A stretch of 64,000 bases of DNA, taken from contig QCCD01000001.1 of the NCBI GenBank assembly GCA_003281405.1, forward strand, positions 1 to 64,000, in the 5' to 3' direction. Within the stretch, counting starts at the first letter, position 1; every line of letters starts with the position of its first letter. This stretch comes from Prochlorococcus sp. AG-347-K16 (GTDB taxonomy: Bacteria; Cyanobacteriota; Cyanobacteriia; PCC-6307; Cyanobiaceae). Position numbers and translations under genes: made by a program. Of the stretch, positions 11,087 through 23,299 are shown piece after piece. The notes under the pieces were generated by a model that saw only the letters and a list, made by a program, of their open reading frames with translations, made no database searches and was not told the DNA's origin.

Positions 11087-12742
11087 ATGAAAAAATCTTA
11101 TTCGAAATATTCAGCAAAAAATGATTTATTTTGGTTGATTTTGAGACCATGGATTTTTATACCAAGAGTTTTATATATCCTTTTAACTTTTATTTTTCTT
11201 TTTTTGAGAATACTTTTTCAAGGTAACAGTAAAAATAAAAATGTACAAAAAAATCTCTCGAAATATCTTTTTGATGTAATAACAGATTTAGGCCCTTGTT
11301 TTATCAAATTAGGTCAAGCACTCTCAACTAGACCAGATCTTGTTAGACAAGATTGGCTTACAGAACTTACAAACTTACAAGATAATCTCCCCGCATTTGA
11401 TCACAAAATTGCTTTAAAAATCATTGAAGAGGAACTTGGATCACCTGCTAATGAATTATTTGAAGAGTTTCCAGATAGCCCTATTGCTTCTGCAAGTTTA
11501 GGGCAAGTTTATAAAGCCAAAATAGATAATTCTTATTTAGCAGTGAAAGTGCAGCGGCCAAATTTATATTTTCTCATAAGAAGGGATGTTGTTATTTTAA
11601 GGTTTTTAGGAACTTTTTTATCCCCACTCTTACCATTAAATATAGGTGTTGGAATTGGTGAAATAATAGATGAGTTTGGTAAGGCACTTTTTGATGAGAT
11701 TGACTATAAAAAAGAGGCCGAAAATGCTTTGAAGTTTGCAAATTTGTTCAAAGAAAACCCAAATATTTTTATTCCTAAATTAGTAAAACAGTTTTCATCT
11801 AAAAGGATTATCACAACCTCTTGGATTGATGGAGTTAAGTTAAAAGATCGAGCTTTACTAGAGGAAAATAATTTAATACCTTCTTCTTTTATAAAAACTT
11901 GTGTCATCAGTGGACTGCAGCAATTATTTGAATTTGGATATTTTCATGCAGACCCACATCCAGGAAATATGTTTGCTCTCAAAGGAGGAAATGCAGATTG
12001 TGGAAATTTAGCTTATGTTGATTTCGGAATGATGGATAATATTACAAATTCAGATAGACTTACTCTTATAAAGGCTATTGTTCACATAATAAATGAAGAA
12101 TATTATCTTCTTGCAGAAGATTTCCAGAAATTAGGTTTTTTAACCAAAGAACAAGATCTTCAAAAACTGGTTGAACCATTAAAAGAAGTTCTTGGAGGAT
12201 CTCTAGGTGCTGAAGTTGGTAACTTTAATCTTAAAAATGTTACTGATAAATTTTCACAACTAATGTATTCTTATCCTTTCAGAGTTCCCAGTAGGTTTGC
12301 CTTAATAATAAGAGCAGTGGTTAGTCAAGAAGGTTTAGCACTAAGACTGGACCCTGAATTTAAAATTCTAAAAATTGCTTATCCATATATTGCGAAAAAA
12401 TTACTTACCGATAATTCTGAAGAGATTTTAGAAATCCTTTTAGAAGTCGTTTTTGATAAAAAAGGTCAAATTCAAATAGAAAAAGTTGAGAGTTTGTTAA
12501 ATATTTTATTTAAAGATTCAGAGAATATTAATTCAGATCTAATACCAGTTGCTAACGCAGGATTGAAATTAATTATCAGTAAAAAAGGATCTGAAGTTAG
12601 GAAGAATCTTCTTTTAAGTCTTATAAAAGATGAAAAATTAGAATTTACTGATGTAAAAAAACTCTTATCTTTAATTAGAGATACTTTTAGCCCTCTGAAT
12701 ATTGCGAAAAGTGCAGTTCAAAATATTATTTCTACAGTTTAG
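11087..12742 (+). CDS. ABC1/UbiB-type atypical kinase
   Basis: LGPCFIKLGQALSTRPDL, ASASLGQVYKA, HADPHPGNMF, YVDFGMM. Confidence 0.92.
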   Translation: MKKSYSKYSAKNDLFWLILRPWIFIPRVLYILLTFIFLFLRILFQGNSKNKNVQKNLSKYLFDVITDLGPCFIKLGQALSTRPDLVRQDWLTELTNLQDNLPAFDHKIALKIIEEELGSPANELFEEFPDSPIASASLGQVYKAKIDNSYLAVKVQRPNLYFLIRRDVVILRFLGTFLSPLLPLNIGVGIGEIIDEFGKALFDEIDYKKEAENALKFANLFKENPNIFIPKLVKQFSSKRIITTSWIDGVKLKDRALLEENNLIPSSFIKTCVISGLQQLFEFGYFHADPHPGNMFALKGGNADCGNLAYVDFGMMDNITNSDRLTLIKAIVHIINEEYYLLAEDFQKLGFLTKEQDLQKLVEPLKEVLGGSLGAEVGNFNLKNVTDKFSQLMYSYPFRVPSRFALIIRAVVSQEGLALRLDPEFKILKIAYPYIAKKLLTDNSEEILEILLEVVFDKKGQIQIEKVESLLNILFKDSENINSDLIPVANAGLKLIISKKGSEVRKNLLLSLIKDEKLEFTDVKKLLSLIRDTFSPLNIAKSAVQNIISTV

Positions 12743-12851
12743 TTTTTATATTTATATCTAATTAACTTACTTATGATTTAAATTAGACTAAAGTTGTATG
12801 TGATGTTTTAAAAATGAGAAGTAAAAGGATTATTTATTTTTGGAAGATTAA

Positions 12852-13346
12852 ATGAATATTTTGAAAGATCTCTTTTTATTCAACAAAAAATTTGAAAAAA
12901 ATAAAGACTCTGCTATTGGATTGTATGACCAATATATAGAAATTGCAAAGTTAGTAAAAGAAGCAAGAATACAAAAAAACATCACAATTAAAGAATTGTC
13001 TTACATTTCAAAGATTCCTGAACGAATAATAAACTCTATTGAAAATAATAATAAAAATATTAGGCCAGAGTACCCTTTTTTAAGATCCATATTAATTAAA
13101 TTAGAGGAATGCTTAGCATTAAAAAAAAATACATTATTAAAGTTAGCAGTTAAAGAAAGAAAAATTTCAAAGAAAGAGGGAAAGGATTTTCTGTTCAGGA
13201 AATTCGATCTTATTAATACATGGCAAGGAAGTCTTTTGTATTTTTTTATATTAGTTCTAACTATATTTATATTAAAGAGATATTTTATTTTAAATGTAAA
13301 TGTTATAGAGATTCAAAATATTGAATATCAAATGATTGATAAATAA
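12852..13346 (+). CDS. Helix-turn-helix protein with C-terminal TM segment (RodZ-like architecture)
   Basis: KEARIQKNITIKELSYISKIPERIINSIENNN HTH; TM near the C-terminus. Confidence 0.55.
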   Translation: MNILKDLFLFNKKFEKNKDSAIGLYDQYIEIAKLVKEARIQKNITIKELSYISKIPERIINSIENNNKNIRPEYPFLRSILIKLEECLALKKNTLLKLAVKERKISKKEGKDFLFRKFDLINTWQGSLLYFFILVLTIFILKRYFILNVNVIEIQNIEYQMIDK

Positions 13347-13359
13347 TTTTTGATAAATT

Positions 13360-14880
13360 CTATTTTAGAGTTCTCCCAAAATTATTTCCTAGCTCACTAA
13401 ACTTCCTTATATTATCTTCTATTTCTTCTAAAGGACGATTTAACTTCCATTTCCAGTTATTTTTTGTGGTGCCAGGTTTGTTTAATCTACTTAAATCGTC
13501 TAGAGATAATAGATCTTGTAATGGCGCGATAAAGAGATTAGCATTTGTTTCCATGCCAATTTCTATTAAATCCCAGGAAGGATTTTCTGAAAATTTATAG
13601 TCGTTTTTTATCCTTTTTTTTGATTCATAATCTAAATATTTCCACCATGAAACAGAAGTAGAGTTGTCGTGAGTGCCTGTATAAACAACCCAATTTTCTC
13701 CTTCAATATTCTTAGGTAAATAAGGATTATCTTGATTGCCATCAAAGGCAAATTGTAATATTTTCATTCCAGGCAGTTTGAAATTTTCCCTTAATTTCTC
13801 TACATCTGGGGTTATTACTCCCAGATCCTCCGCAATAATTGGTAGATAGTTACCCCCTTGATCCTTTTTTACTTTATTTAATAGTGTTTTACCTGGAGAA
13901 TTTATCCATTTTCCAATAATTGCCGTTTTAGCACTACCATTAACTCTCCAGTAACCCGCTAAACCTCTGAAATGATCAAATCTCAATATGTCCACAAGTT
14001 CAAATTGTCTTTGAAATCTTTTTCTCCACCAATTGAAATTAGTCCTTTTATGCTTTGACCAAAAGTAAGTTGGGGTACCCCATAATTGTCCTGTTGATGA
14101 AAAATAATCAGGTGGAACACCACTTTGAAAGATTAAATCTCCATTTTTAAAAATTGAAAATAATGATTTATTACTCCATACATCTGCGCTATCTCTGGAG
14201 ACATAAAAAGGCAAATCTCCTATTAGCTTAATATTTCTTGATTTTGCAAAGTTTTTAATGCCGCTCCATTGCTCATCAAGATGCCACTGTATTAATTTTT
14301 TAATAAGTATCTCTTCACTCTTTTTCTTAATCCACGATTTTAAGAACTTGTTATTTTTTATTTTAAATTCTTGAGGCCATTCCCACCAAGGCAACATATT
14401 AAATTCCTCTCTGACAACAACAAATGTTGCATAATCTTCAACCCAAGAATGCTTATTGACCCATTTGTTGAAATTAATTTTTCTCTCTTCAGATTGTGAA
14501 CTCCAACCTTGTAAAAGGAGGAGACCTAATTTCTTTGTTAAGTCATCCGCAATATCAAAATCAAAATGATCTTTATTCTGATTTGTTGGACCTAAAATTT
14601 CTTTATTTGAAATAAAGATAAAACCTTTTTCGATTAAATCATCTATGTCCAAAAACCATGGGTTCAGAGCAAAACTAGACGGGGAACTATATGGAGAACC
14701 TGTAGAGTCAGTAGGAGTAAGAGGTAAAAATTGCCAGTATTCAATTCCATGCTTATGAAGTTTTTTTATCCACTCTTTAGCTCCTCTCCCAAAAGTTCCA
14801 CATACTCTTCCACCCGGAATACATGTTGGATGCATAAGTACGCCTAATGATTTTCTTGAAATAATTGATTCAATAGGCAT
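13360..14880 (-). CDS. malQ: 4-alpha-glucanotransferase (amylomaltase, GH77)
   Basis: SLGVLMHPTCIPG, DLPFYVSRDSADVW, ILRFDHFRGL, IAEDLG, YTGTHDNST. Confidence 0.96.
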   Translation of the reverse strand: MPIESIISRKSLGVLMHPTCIPGGRVCGTFGRGAKEWIKKLHKHGIEYWQFLPLTPTDSTGSPYSSPSSFALNPWFLDIDDLIEKGFIFISNKEILGPTNQNKDHFDFDIADDLTKKLGLLLLQGWSSQSEERKINFNKWVNKHSWVEDYATFVVVREEFNMLPWWEWPQEFKIKNNKFLKSWIKKKSEEILIKKLIQWHLDEQWSGIKNFAKSRNIKLIGDLPFYVSRDSADVWSNKSLFSIFKNGDLIFQSGVPPDYFSSTGQLWGTPTYFWSKHKRTNFNWWRKRFQRQFELVDILRFDHFRGLAGYWRVNGSAKTAIIGKWINSPGKTLLNKVKKDQGGNYLPIIAEDLGVITPDVEKLRENFKLPGMKILQFAFDGNQDNPYLPKNIEGENWVVYTGTHDNSTSVSWWKYLDYESKKRIKNDYKFSENPSWDLIEIGMETNANLFIAPLQDLLSLDDLSRLNKPGTTKNNWKWKLNRPLEEIEDNIRKFSELGNNFGRTLK

Positions 14881-15126
14881 GTTTTCGATATATTTTGATT
14901 CTTTAAACTTAACGAGTTTTTAATTCTCTAAATTTAACCTTATACAAATTTTTTTTAATTGACAAATATCATTCCTAGTTTTTAAGCCTGGATAAAAATG
15001 AATTTTAATTTTTAATCAACAATTTTTTGCTTAATTGATGTGGCATTTGAAAAAATCTAGTCATTATCTTTTGCGAAATTCACATAAACGACTACGATAA
15101 GAATATAGTTTTCTGGTGCAAATTTC

Positions 15127-16122
15127 GTGACAAGTTTTATCACGGCAATGCAGAGTAAAGAATCGAACTTTAATCTAACTAATAGTAGATTAAGGTTAGT
15201 AAGTGGGACAACAAACCCAAAATTAGCTGAAGAAATTGCATCATACTTAGGGATTGAAAATGTACCTTTAATTTCCAAAAGATTTGCTGATGGAGAACTT
15301 TATGTCCAGATTCAGCAATCTATTAGAGGTTGTGATGTGTTCCTGATACAACCTACATGTGCTCCTGTAAACGATAGTTTGATGGAACTTATGATAATGG
15401 TTGACGCATGCAAGAGAGCGTCTGCAAGACAAATAACGGCTGTAATCCCCTATTTTGGATATGCAAGGGCAGATAGAAAGACCTCAGGAAGAGAGTCTAT
15501 AACTGCAAAACTTACTGCCAATTTGCTTGAAAAATCAGGAGTTGATAGGGTTCTTGCTATGGATTTACATTCAGCTCAAATTCAAGGGTATTTTGACATT
15601 CCATGCGATCATATTTACGGTTCACCTGTGTTAATTGATTATCTAGAAACGTTAGATTTAGAAGAAATAGTTGTCGTTTCACCTGATGTAGGTGGAGTGG
15701 CTAGAGCAAGAGCTTTTGCAAAATTAATGAAAGATGCTCCGTTGGCTATTATTGATAAAAGGAGATCTGCTCATAATATCGCTGAAAGTCTAACAGTTAT
15801 TGGTGAAGTTAAAGGTAAGACAGCTATTCTTATAGATGACATGATAGACACTGGAGGCACAATTTGTTCTGGAGCAAATTTATTAAAACAAGAAGGAGCT
15901 AATAGAATATTTGCATGTGCATCACACGCGGTGTTTTCTCCTCCTTCTTATGAAAGATTAAGTGCTAAGAATCTATTTGAACAAGTTATTGTGACTAATA
16001 GCATACCTGTTTTACATAAAGATAACTTTTCGCAATTAAAAGTCCTTTCTGTCGCAAATATGCTGGGGGAAGCCATTTGGAGAATTCACGAAGAAAGTTC
16101 CGTTAGCTCTATGTTTAGATAA
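15127..16122 (+). CDS. prs: Ribose-phosphate pyrophosphokinase
   Basis: PYFGYARADRK, VVVSPDVGGVARARAFA, LIDDMIDTGGTI. Confidence 0.97.
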   Translation: MTSFITAMQSKESNFNLTNSRLRLVSGTTNPKLAEEIASYLGIENVPLISKRFADGELYVQIQQSIRGCDVFLIQPTCAPVNDSLMELMIMVDACKRASARQITAVIPYFGYARADRKTSGRESITAKLTANLLEKSGVDRVLAMDLHSAQIQGYFDIPCDHIYGSPVLIDYLETLDLEEIVVVSPDVGGVARARAFAKLMKDAPLAIIDKRRSAHNIAESLTVIGEVKGKTAILIDDMIDTGGTICSGANLLKQEGANRIFACASHAVFSPPSYERLSAKNLFEQVIVTNSIPVLHKDNFSQLKVLSVANMLGEAIWRIHEESSVSSMFR

Positions 16123-16128
16123 AAGAAA

Positions 16129-16560
16129 TTATTTCCCCCCCAATCCTTGTAATTTTTTGAGTCTCTCAGTTTCAATCTTGAATTGTTTTTCAATCTTTTC
16201 AGGAACATTTTCTGGACACACTTGAAGAGCTGATTCAACTAATTGCAGGGATGCAATAAATTGTAATTTTTTCATATCAACTGTTTGTTCTTTCTTCCTT
16301 TCTATTATTTTTCCTCCATGTTTTTGTGAAACTACAGATGCGAAAGTTGCTGAAGCAACGTTTAATGTTTTTGGGAAATCTAAATCAAATCCCTTTCTTG
16401 TCGCATTACACAGAAATGAAACCCCCATCCCATGATATAAATCTAAATCATTTTTATTTGCAGGCGAATTTTTAACATTTGCATTTAAGTTGTTAATACT
16501 AAACAAAAAAGATGATGAAATTAAGGAGATCGCAAAAATTTTAGATATTTTAAAACCCAT
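16129..16560 (-). CDS. Conserved hypothetical, predicted secreted
   Basis: N-terminal signal-peptide-like segment; 143 aa ORF convergent with prs. Confidence 0.6.
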   Translation of the reverse strand: MGFKISKIFAISLISSSFLFSINNLNANVKNSPANKNDLDLYHGMGVSFLCNATRKGFDLDFPKTLNVASATFASVVSQKHGGKIIERKKEQTVDMKKLQFIASLQLVESALQVCPENVPEKIEKQFKIETERLKKLQGLGGK

Positions 16561-16632
16561 ATTTGATTCATTTTTAATTCACATATTAAAGATACCATTT
16601 TTTATTTTTTAAAATTAACCTGAAAATAGAAT

Positions 16633-17172
16633 TTATTTAATAGTTTTAATTTCGTGATGATTTTCTACTATTTTCAAGATATTTTTGTTCCATGAATATA
16701 TAACCCTAAATCTATAATTATCAGAATCTAAAAGTCTAGTATGTTCAATGATATACCAATCTTTGTAAGAAGATTCGAAAATCATTTCGTGTTCGTCGAC
16801 TTGTTTAATATTTGAGATACCTTCTTCATCACTTAAATAAAAATTTTCCCTTTTAAGTTGATGACCTTTTAAAAATGCACGCATTTCTCCTCTTTCTTTA
16901 TACTGAGGATTTTCCTCAAAGAAATTATATTTTTTTTCTGGGTACCAAGTGAACTTATAATGCGACTCCCATTCGGATTTACTCTCTAGAGCTTGAATAT
17001 TTATATTCATAGTTAAATTATAAGTTTTTTGTGCTTCATCAAGAAAATAAGTTCTATTAGATTTCCACAATCCAATATTCCTCGAAAACCACCTTTTTAA
17101 ATTACTATTTAAGTTGATTTCAGGGGGGTTTACACCAAAATGTAAATTATTCTTTTGATTAATAGCAACCAT
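16633..17172 (-). CDS. Hypothetical; weak resemblance to CpcS/CpeS lipocalin-like bilin lyases
   Basis: 179 aa ORF with ...RNIGLWKSNRTYF... and DWYIIEHTRLLDSDNYRFRVIYSW, predicted beta-rich; family call is tentative. Confidence 0.45.
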   Translation of the reverse strand: MVAINQKNNLHFGVNPPEINLNSNLKRWFSRNIGLWKSNRTYFLDEAQKTYNLTMNINIQALESKSEWESHYKFTWYPEKKYNFFEENPQYKERGEMRAFLKGHQLKRENFYLSDEEGISNIKQVDEHEMIFESSYKDWYIIEHTRLLDSDNYRFRVIYSWNKNILKIVENHHEIKTIK

Positions 17173-17278
17173 ATATAAATAAGTCCTATTTATTTAATAG
17201 CTTATCTGTAAAATAAAAAAAAATATCTTAAGGTGTTTATAAGGATTAACAGCTTTTCAACACTTCAGAGGAAATCTT

Positions 17279-18397
17279 TTGAATGATAAAAAAGAGTTAA
17301 AATTAATACTTGTGGCAGCTAGAAATCAACTTTCTAGTAATGATATTAAGTCCCTAATAGCTTATTTGGAGTCAGATGATTGTGAATTTGAGATTTCTCT
17401 TCAGATTTCTGAGACCACAGAGCAACCAGAATTACTTGAATTACATAGATTAGTAGCTATTCCTGCTCTTATAAAAGTTTCTCCAGCTCCAAAACAAATA
17501 TTTGCTGGAAGTAATATTTTTTCTCAGTTGCAAAAGTGGTTGCCAAGATGGACACAGGAAGGTTTAACAAAAAATCTTGGAATTAATTTGCAACCATCTA
17601 AAATTGATTCTATAAGGACTCAAAAAGAGTTTTTATTGGAAGACGAACTTCTCGTTTTAAGACAAGAAAATGAGACCCTAACAAAAAGAATAGAGTCTCA
17701 GGAGAGATTGTTAAGAATGGTTGCGCATGAATTAAGGACACCTTTAACGGCTGCTACTTTGGCTGTTCAAAGTCAAAAACTTGGACAAATAGACATTTCA
17801 AAATTGCAAGAGGTAATTAAAAGACGTCTAGAAGAGATTGAACTCTTATCTCAGGATCTATTAGAGGTTGGGACAACCAAATGGGAAGCGTTATTTAATC
17901 CTCAGAAAATTGATTTAGGTAATATTAGTGCTGAAGTAATACTCGAATTAGAAAAGTTCTGGAGATTAAGGAATATTGAAATTGATACTGATATTCCATC
18001 TGATCTGCCAAGTGTATTTGCAGATCAAAGAAGAATGAGACAAGTATTTTTAAATTTAATTGAAAATGCTATTAAATTTTCTAGAGACTCTGGATCTATA
18101 AAAATCACTATGATTCACAAGACAAATCAATGGGTAGAAATAACAGTTTGTGACAAAGGTGCAGGGATTCCCTCGAGCGAACAAAAAAGAATTTTTCTTG
18201 ATAGGGTAAGACTTCCGCAGACTTCTGAAGGAACTTCAGGATTTGGCATAGGGTTATCAGTATGTAGAAGAATAGTACAAGTCCATGGAGGAAGAATATG
18301 GGTCGTATCTGAAATTGGTGTAGGTTCCTGCTTCCATTTCACAGTACCTGTGTGGCAAGGACAAAACAAAGAGCAACAATACTTGACGAAAGGCTAG
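17279..18397 (+). CDS. sasA: Circadian input/output histidine kinase SasA
   Basis: N-terminal KaiB/thioredoxin-like domain followed by HisKA ([13 protein letters not shown]) and HATPase ([24 protein letters not shown]). Confidence 0.92.
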   Translation: MNDKKELKLILVAARNQLSSNDIKSLIAYLESDDCEFEISLQISETTEQPELLELHRLVAIPALIKVSPAPKQIFAGSNIFSQLQKWLPRWTQEGLTKNLGINLQPSKIDSIRTQKEFLLEDELLVLRQENETLTKRIESQERLLRMVAHELRTPLTAATLAVQSQKLGQIDISKLQEVIKRRLEEIELLSQDLLEVGTTKWEALFNPQKIDLGNISAEVILELEKFWRLRNIEIDTDIPSDLPSVFADQRRMRQVFLNLIENAIKFSRDSGSIKITMIHKTNQWVEITVCDKGAGIPSSEQKRIFLDRVRLPQTSEGTSGFGIGLSVCRRIVQVHGGRIWVVSEIGVGSCFHFTVPVWQGQNKEQQYLTKG

Positions 18398-18438
18398 CTT
18401 TACTCTTAGTTTTTAATAAGCTGTTATGCTAATTTCCT

Positions 18439-18511
18439 GGCCCCATCGTCTAGAGGCCTAGGACACCTCCCTTTCACGGAGGCGACAGGGGTTCGAATCC
18501 CCTTGGGGCTA
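18439..18511 (+). tRNA. trnE: tRNA-Glu (anticodon UUC)
   Basis: Cloverleaf by eye: ggccccatcgtctagaggcctaggacacctccctttcacggaggcgacaggggttcgaatccccttggggcta; anticodon arm cctccctTTCacggagg, T-arm aggggttcgaatcccct. Confidence 0.95.
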
Positions 18512-18527
18512 TTATCTAAAATTTAAA

Positions 18528-19064
18528 CTAATTTATTGATAATTTTGCTTGCCTATCTACGGCAATCAAATTTTCTGAAAGATCTTTTTTTAGTCTTTTC
18601 TCTATCATTCCTATTGGCATCCATTGACAACCTTGAACAGTTAGATCGTAAATTAATGAATTTTTTGAGGTATCTTTAATATTTTGAATTTTCCAACTAC
18701 CTTCAAATTTTCTGAAATCTCCTTTAATTAAACTGAACTTTAAAAGGCCTAGCTCCTTATCTTCGAATAAATCGATGGTTACTTCAGCTGAAAATTTCAT
18801 ACCTAGAAAATCCTGAGCTCCAACTTGTTTAAGGTGAACATTATTATTTTTTTGATATATTTTTTTGCTTGATAATAGATTTGGTATGTAAAGATTTAGT
18901 CGATCATAATCCGTTAAGACATTCCACAAAGAATCAAAACTCGCAGAGGTTGTAAGTTGAGCTGCAAGTCTCCTCGTTCCTCCAGAAAGCTTTTCCATCG
19001 TTTGCTCAATTGTCTGGTAATCATTGTTTTTTGAATGATCTTCTGATTCTTGAGAATTATTCAT
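18528..19064 (-). CDS. SRPBCC / START-like polyketide cyclase-dehydrase family protein
   Basis: TTSASFDSLWNVLTDYDRLNLYIPNL motif. Confidence 0.8.
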   Translation of the reverse strand: MNNSQESEDHSKNNDYQTIEQTMEKLSGGTRRLAAQLTTSASFDSLWNVLTDYDRLNLYIPNLLSSKKIYQKNNNVHLKQVGAQDFLGMKFSAEVTIDLFEDKELGLLKFSLIKGDFRKFEGSWKIQNIKDTSKNSLIYDLTVQGCQWMPIGMIEKRLKKDLSENLIAVDRQAKLSIN

Positions 19065-19221
19065 AAATGAATTTTTTAAACAAATAAAAAATTATTTCTG
19101 TGTAACTATACAGATAAAAACAACAAATACTGAAAAATAAAAATAATTTCTTCTATTTATTCCGATCTCAAAACGTAACCATTTTTGTGAATTCACTACA
19201 AATTAAACTACAAATTGATAA

Positions 19222-20358
<1,137 letters not shown>

Positions 20359-20468
20359 ATATTTGATATTTAGATTTCAGTTTCACCTACTAAATACTTT
20401 TTGGTTTAGACACAATATGTAGCTAATCTTAGAAAAAAAGAGGATTTTAAAAAAAGAATACTAAAAAT

Positions 20469-21992
20469 ATGCCTTCAACTTTAAGTAATCCTCTAAGATC
20501 AGGTTTACGGCAGGAAAGAGTCATATCTCCACAATGCTTAGTAATTTTTGGTGCTAGTGGAGATCTTACTCATAGAAAATTAATACCAGCCTTATTTGAG
20601 CTCTATATGCAAAGAAGAATTCCTAGCGAGTTTGGAATAGTTGGTTGTGCGAGAAGACCCTGGACCGATAATGAGTTTAGAGAAAAGATGAAAGTAAAGC
20701 TATGCAATCAAATATCAGGAAAAGAAAGGGAGTGGGAACAATTTTCTAATTATCTTTTTTATGAACCAGTTGACTTACAACAAAATGATCATGTTCTTAG
20801 GCTTTCTAAAAGATTAAATGAAATTGATAAAACTCAAGCTACTCATGGGAATAGAACATTTTATTTATCAGTATCTCCGAATTTTTATGCAAGTGGATGT
20901 AAAGCTCTAAAGGCCGCTGGGCTTTTAGATGACCCAAAGAAAAGTCGTTTAGTGATTGAAAAACCTTTTGGAAGAGATTATTCAAGTGCAAAAAAATTGA
21001 ATAAGATTGTCCAAAGTTGTGCTGAAGAAAGTCAGATATATAGGATTGATCATTATTTAGGTAAAGAGACAGTTCAAAATATTCTTGTTTTGAGGTTTGC
21101 TAACACTATTTTTGAACCAATCTGGAACAGAAACTATATATCCAGTGTTCAAATTACTTCATCTGAAACAGTGGGTATAGAAGATAGAGCAGGTTATTAT
21201 GAAAGTTCTGGTGCTCTAAGGGATATGCTTCAAAATCATATGACTCAAATGCTTGCTGTTACTGCTATGGAACCTCCTGGAAAGTTTGAACCAGAAGCAA
21301 TAAGAAATGAAAAAGCTAAGGTTCTTCAAGCTTCAAAACTTGCTGACGAAAATGCACCGTGGAATTGTTGCATAAGAGGTCAATATGTAGAGGGAGGAAA
21401 TATTTCAAATCGTCTCAAAGGATATAGGCAGGAAGATGGAGTTAATTGTAATAGCACAACAGAAACTTATATTGCTACAAAAGTTTTCGTTGATAATTGG
21501 CGTTGGCAAGGGGTTCCTTTTTATTTGAGAACAGGGAAAAGACTCCCTAAAAGACTTGGAGAAATAGTCTTAAGTTTTAAAGACGTTCCTGTTCATTTAT
21601 TTGAATCAACAATAATAAATCCTGCCCCTAATCAACTTATTCTTAGAATTCAGCCAAATGAAGGTGCTACTTTTAAATTTGAGGTAAAATCCCCTGGTTC
21701 TGGAATGAAATCGAGACCTGTTGAGATGGAGTTTTCTTATGATGAATCATTTGGAGAACCCTCAGATGAAGGCTATGTAAGACTATTAGCTGATGCAATG
21801 CTTTCTGATCCAACCTTATTTACTAGAAGTGATGAAGTAGAGGCAGCCTGGAAACTTTATACGCCATTAATAGAATTGATGGATAATTCTCCTTGGAAGT
21901 TACCTATTTATAATTATGAATCTATTACGTGGGGACCCCCTGAGTCTGATCAATTACTTTCAAAAGATAATATTTTCTGGCGTAGACCTTAG
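20469..21992 (+). CDS. zwf: Glucose-6-phosphate 1-dehydrogenase
   Basis: FGASGDLTHRKL, RIDHYLGKE, FYLRTGKRLPKR. Confidence 0.98.
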   Translation: MPSTLSNPLRSGLRQERVISPQCLVIFGASGDLTHRKLIPALFELYMQRRIPSEFGIVGCARRPWTDNEFREKMKVKLCNQISGKEREWEQFSNYLFYEPVDLQQNDHVLRLSKRLNEIDKTQATHGNRTFYLSVSPNFYASGCKALKAAGLLDDPKKSRLVIEKPFGRDYSSAKKLNKIVQSCAEESQIYRIDHYLGKETVQNILVLRFANTIFEPIWNRNYISSVQITSSETVGIEDRAGYYESSGALRDMLQNHMTQMLAVTAMEPPGKFEPEAIRNEKAKVLQASKLADENAPWNCCIRGQYVEGGNISNRLKGYRQEDGVNCNSTTETYIATKVFVDNWRWQGVPFYLRTGKRLPKRLGEIVLSFKDVPVHLFESTIINPAPNQLILRIQPNEGATFKFEVKSPGSGMKSRPVEMEFSYDESFGEPSDEGYVRLLADAMLSDPTLFTRSDEVEAAWKLYTPLIELMDNSPWKLPIYNYESITWGPPESDQLLSKDNIFWRRP

Positions 21993-21994
21993 AA

Positions 21995-23296
21995 ATGAAA
22001 CCTCAACTAACACTCCAAACTCCATTAGAGCTGCCTTATCAGGAAATTTCTAATTACCTTAATAAATTATGGATTTCAGAAGATAAAGATAATACTGGAG
22101 CAAATACTTTTACATTAATGGTCTGGCAGCCTGCTTGGCTAGAACAATGTTTGGTTCAAAAAGGATTAGTAAGTGGACCAATAACTGGATATTTAAGTCC
22201 AGAGATAATTGAAGTTGCTAAAAAATTTATATTAGATCAAGGACTTCCTCTCACTACTTCCCTTAATAGTGAAAAATTATTGAATTTGTTGAAGGAAAAT
22301 TTATCTAATAAAGACTTTGAAGACTTTAGGGGACAATTTTTTGAATCTTCAATAAGTACATTAAACCCAAGAAGATTAATAACTCTAGCGCCAACATTAA
22401 ATAAAAATTCAGATATCGAAACTTTTGTATCCGCTTACTGTCCATTAAGTGATACTCCAGCTTTGCAACCTATATGTGGGGATCTAGTTGTTATTAGGGG
22501 AGACTCAGCCTCCATATACCATAAAGGACTAAAAATAATTGATGAATTATCTATTGATGAATTGCCTTCTTGGTTGTGGTGGAATGGAAGCTTAGATGAA
22601 TCGCCCGAAATTTTCGAATATTTTACTAATCATGGTCTTAGGTTAATAATTGATACTGCTCTTGGATCTCCTAACAGATCTTTAAAAGTTTTAGATCAAT
22701 TGAATAATTCAAATAAAGCTATTAATGATTTGAATTGGGTTAGGTTAAAAAATTGGAGGGAATCATTGGCAATGATTTTTGATCCGCCTTCGAGAAGACC
22801 AATTTTAGATCACATTACTGATATTGATATTGATATTGCAGGAGATCATATCATTCAAGCTTTGTTTTTGATCTCATGGATTAGCGATAAACTTGGTTGG
22901 TCTTTTCTAAGAGTTGAAAGGGATACAGAATCAACAAAAATAAAGTTTGAAAGAATTAATGGTGAAATAATTTCTGCATCAATTAATTCCTTATCTTTGG
23001 GAAATCCAAGTATTCATTCAGGACAAGTTATTGGATTGAGGTTGATTTCTAAAATTAGTGAGGTTCAAAAAAATAACACTTGTGTAATACTTGGCTGTGA
23101 ATCAGTGGAATGTATGAGACTTGAAGCAGGTGGAATGGCTAATATGGAATTAATAGAACAAGTTGTTCCGAATTCTTTTTCTACATCAGCGTATGATGTT
23201 AGTAAATTATTGGGAAGTAGTAGAGGTAATACAAGTCCTCTTTTTGAAAATTCTATTAAAATAGCTCTTCAAATATTTAATGGTTTTAATAACTAA
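21995..23296 (+). CDS. opcA: Glucose-6-phosphate dehydrogenase assembly protein OpcA
   Basis: Immediately downstream of zwf; OpcA-like, DNTGANTFTLMVWQPAWLEQ and ILGCESVECMRLEAGGMANMELIEQVVP. Confidence 0.9.
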   Translation: MKPQLTLQTPLELPYQEISNYLNKLWISEDKDNTGANTFTLMVWQPAWLEQCLVQKGLVSGPITGYLSPEIIEVAKKFILDQGLPLTTSLNSEKLLNLLKENLSNKDFEDFRGQFFESSISTLNPRRLITLAPTLNKNSDIETFVSAYCPLSDTPALQPICGDLVVIRGDSASIYHKGLKIIDELSIDELPSWLWWNGSLDESPEIFEYFTNHGLRLIIDTALGSPNRSLKVLDQLNNSNKAINDLNWVRLKNWRESLAMIFDPPSRRPILDHITDIDIDIAGDHIIQALFLISWISDKLGWSFLRVERDTESTKIKFERINGEIISASINSLSLGNPSIHSGQVIGLRLISKISEVQKNNTCVILGCESVECMRLEAGGMANMELIEQVVPNSFSTSAYDVSKLLGSSRGNTSPLFENSIKIALQIFNGFNN

Positions 23297-23299
23297 TAA

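Noticed and set aside
15057-15278. 73-aa minus-strand ORF over the prs start
   Set aside because: Antisense to the prs leader and N-terminus, no recognisable features
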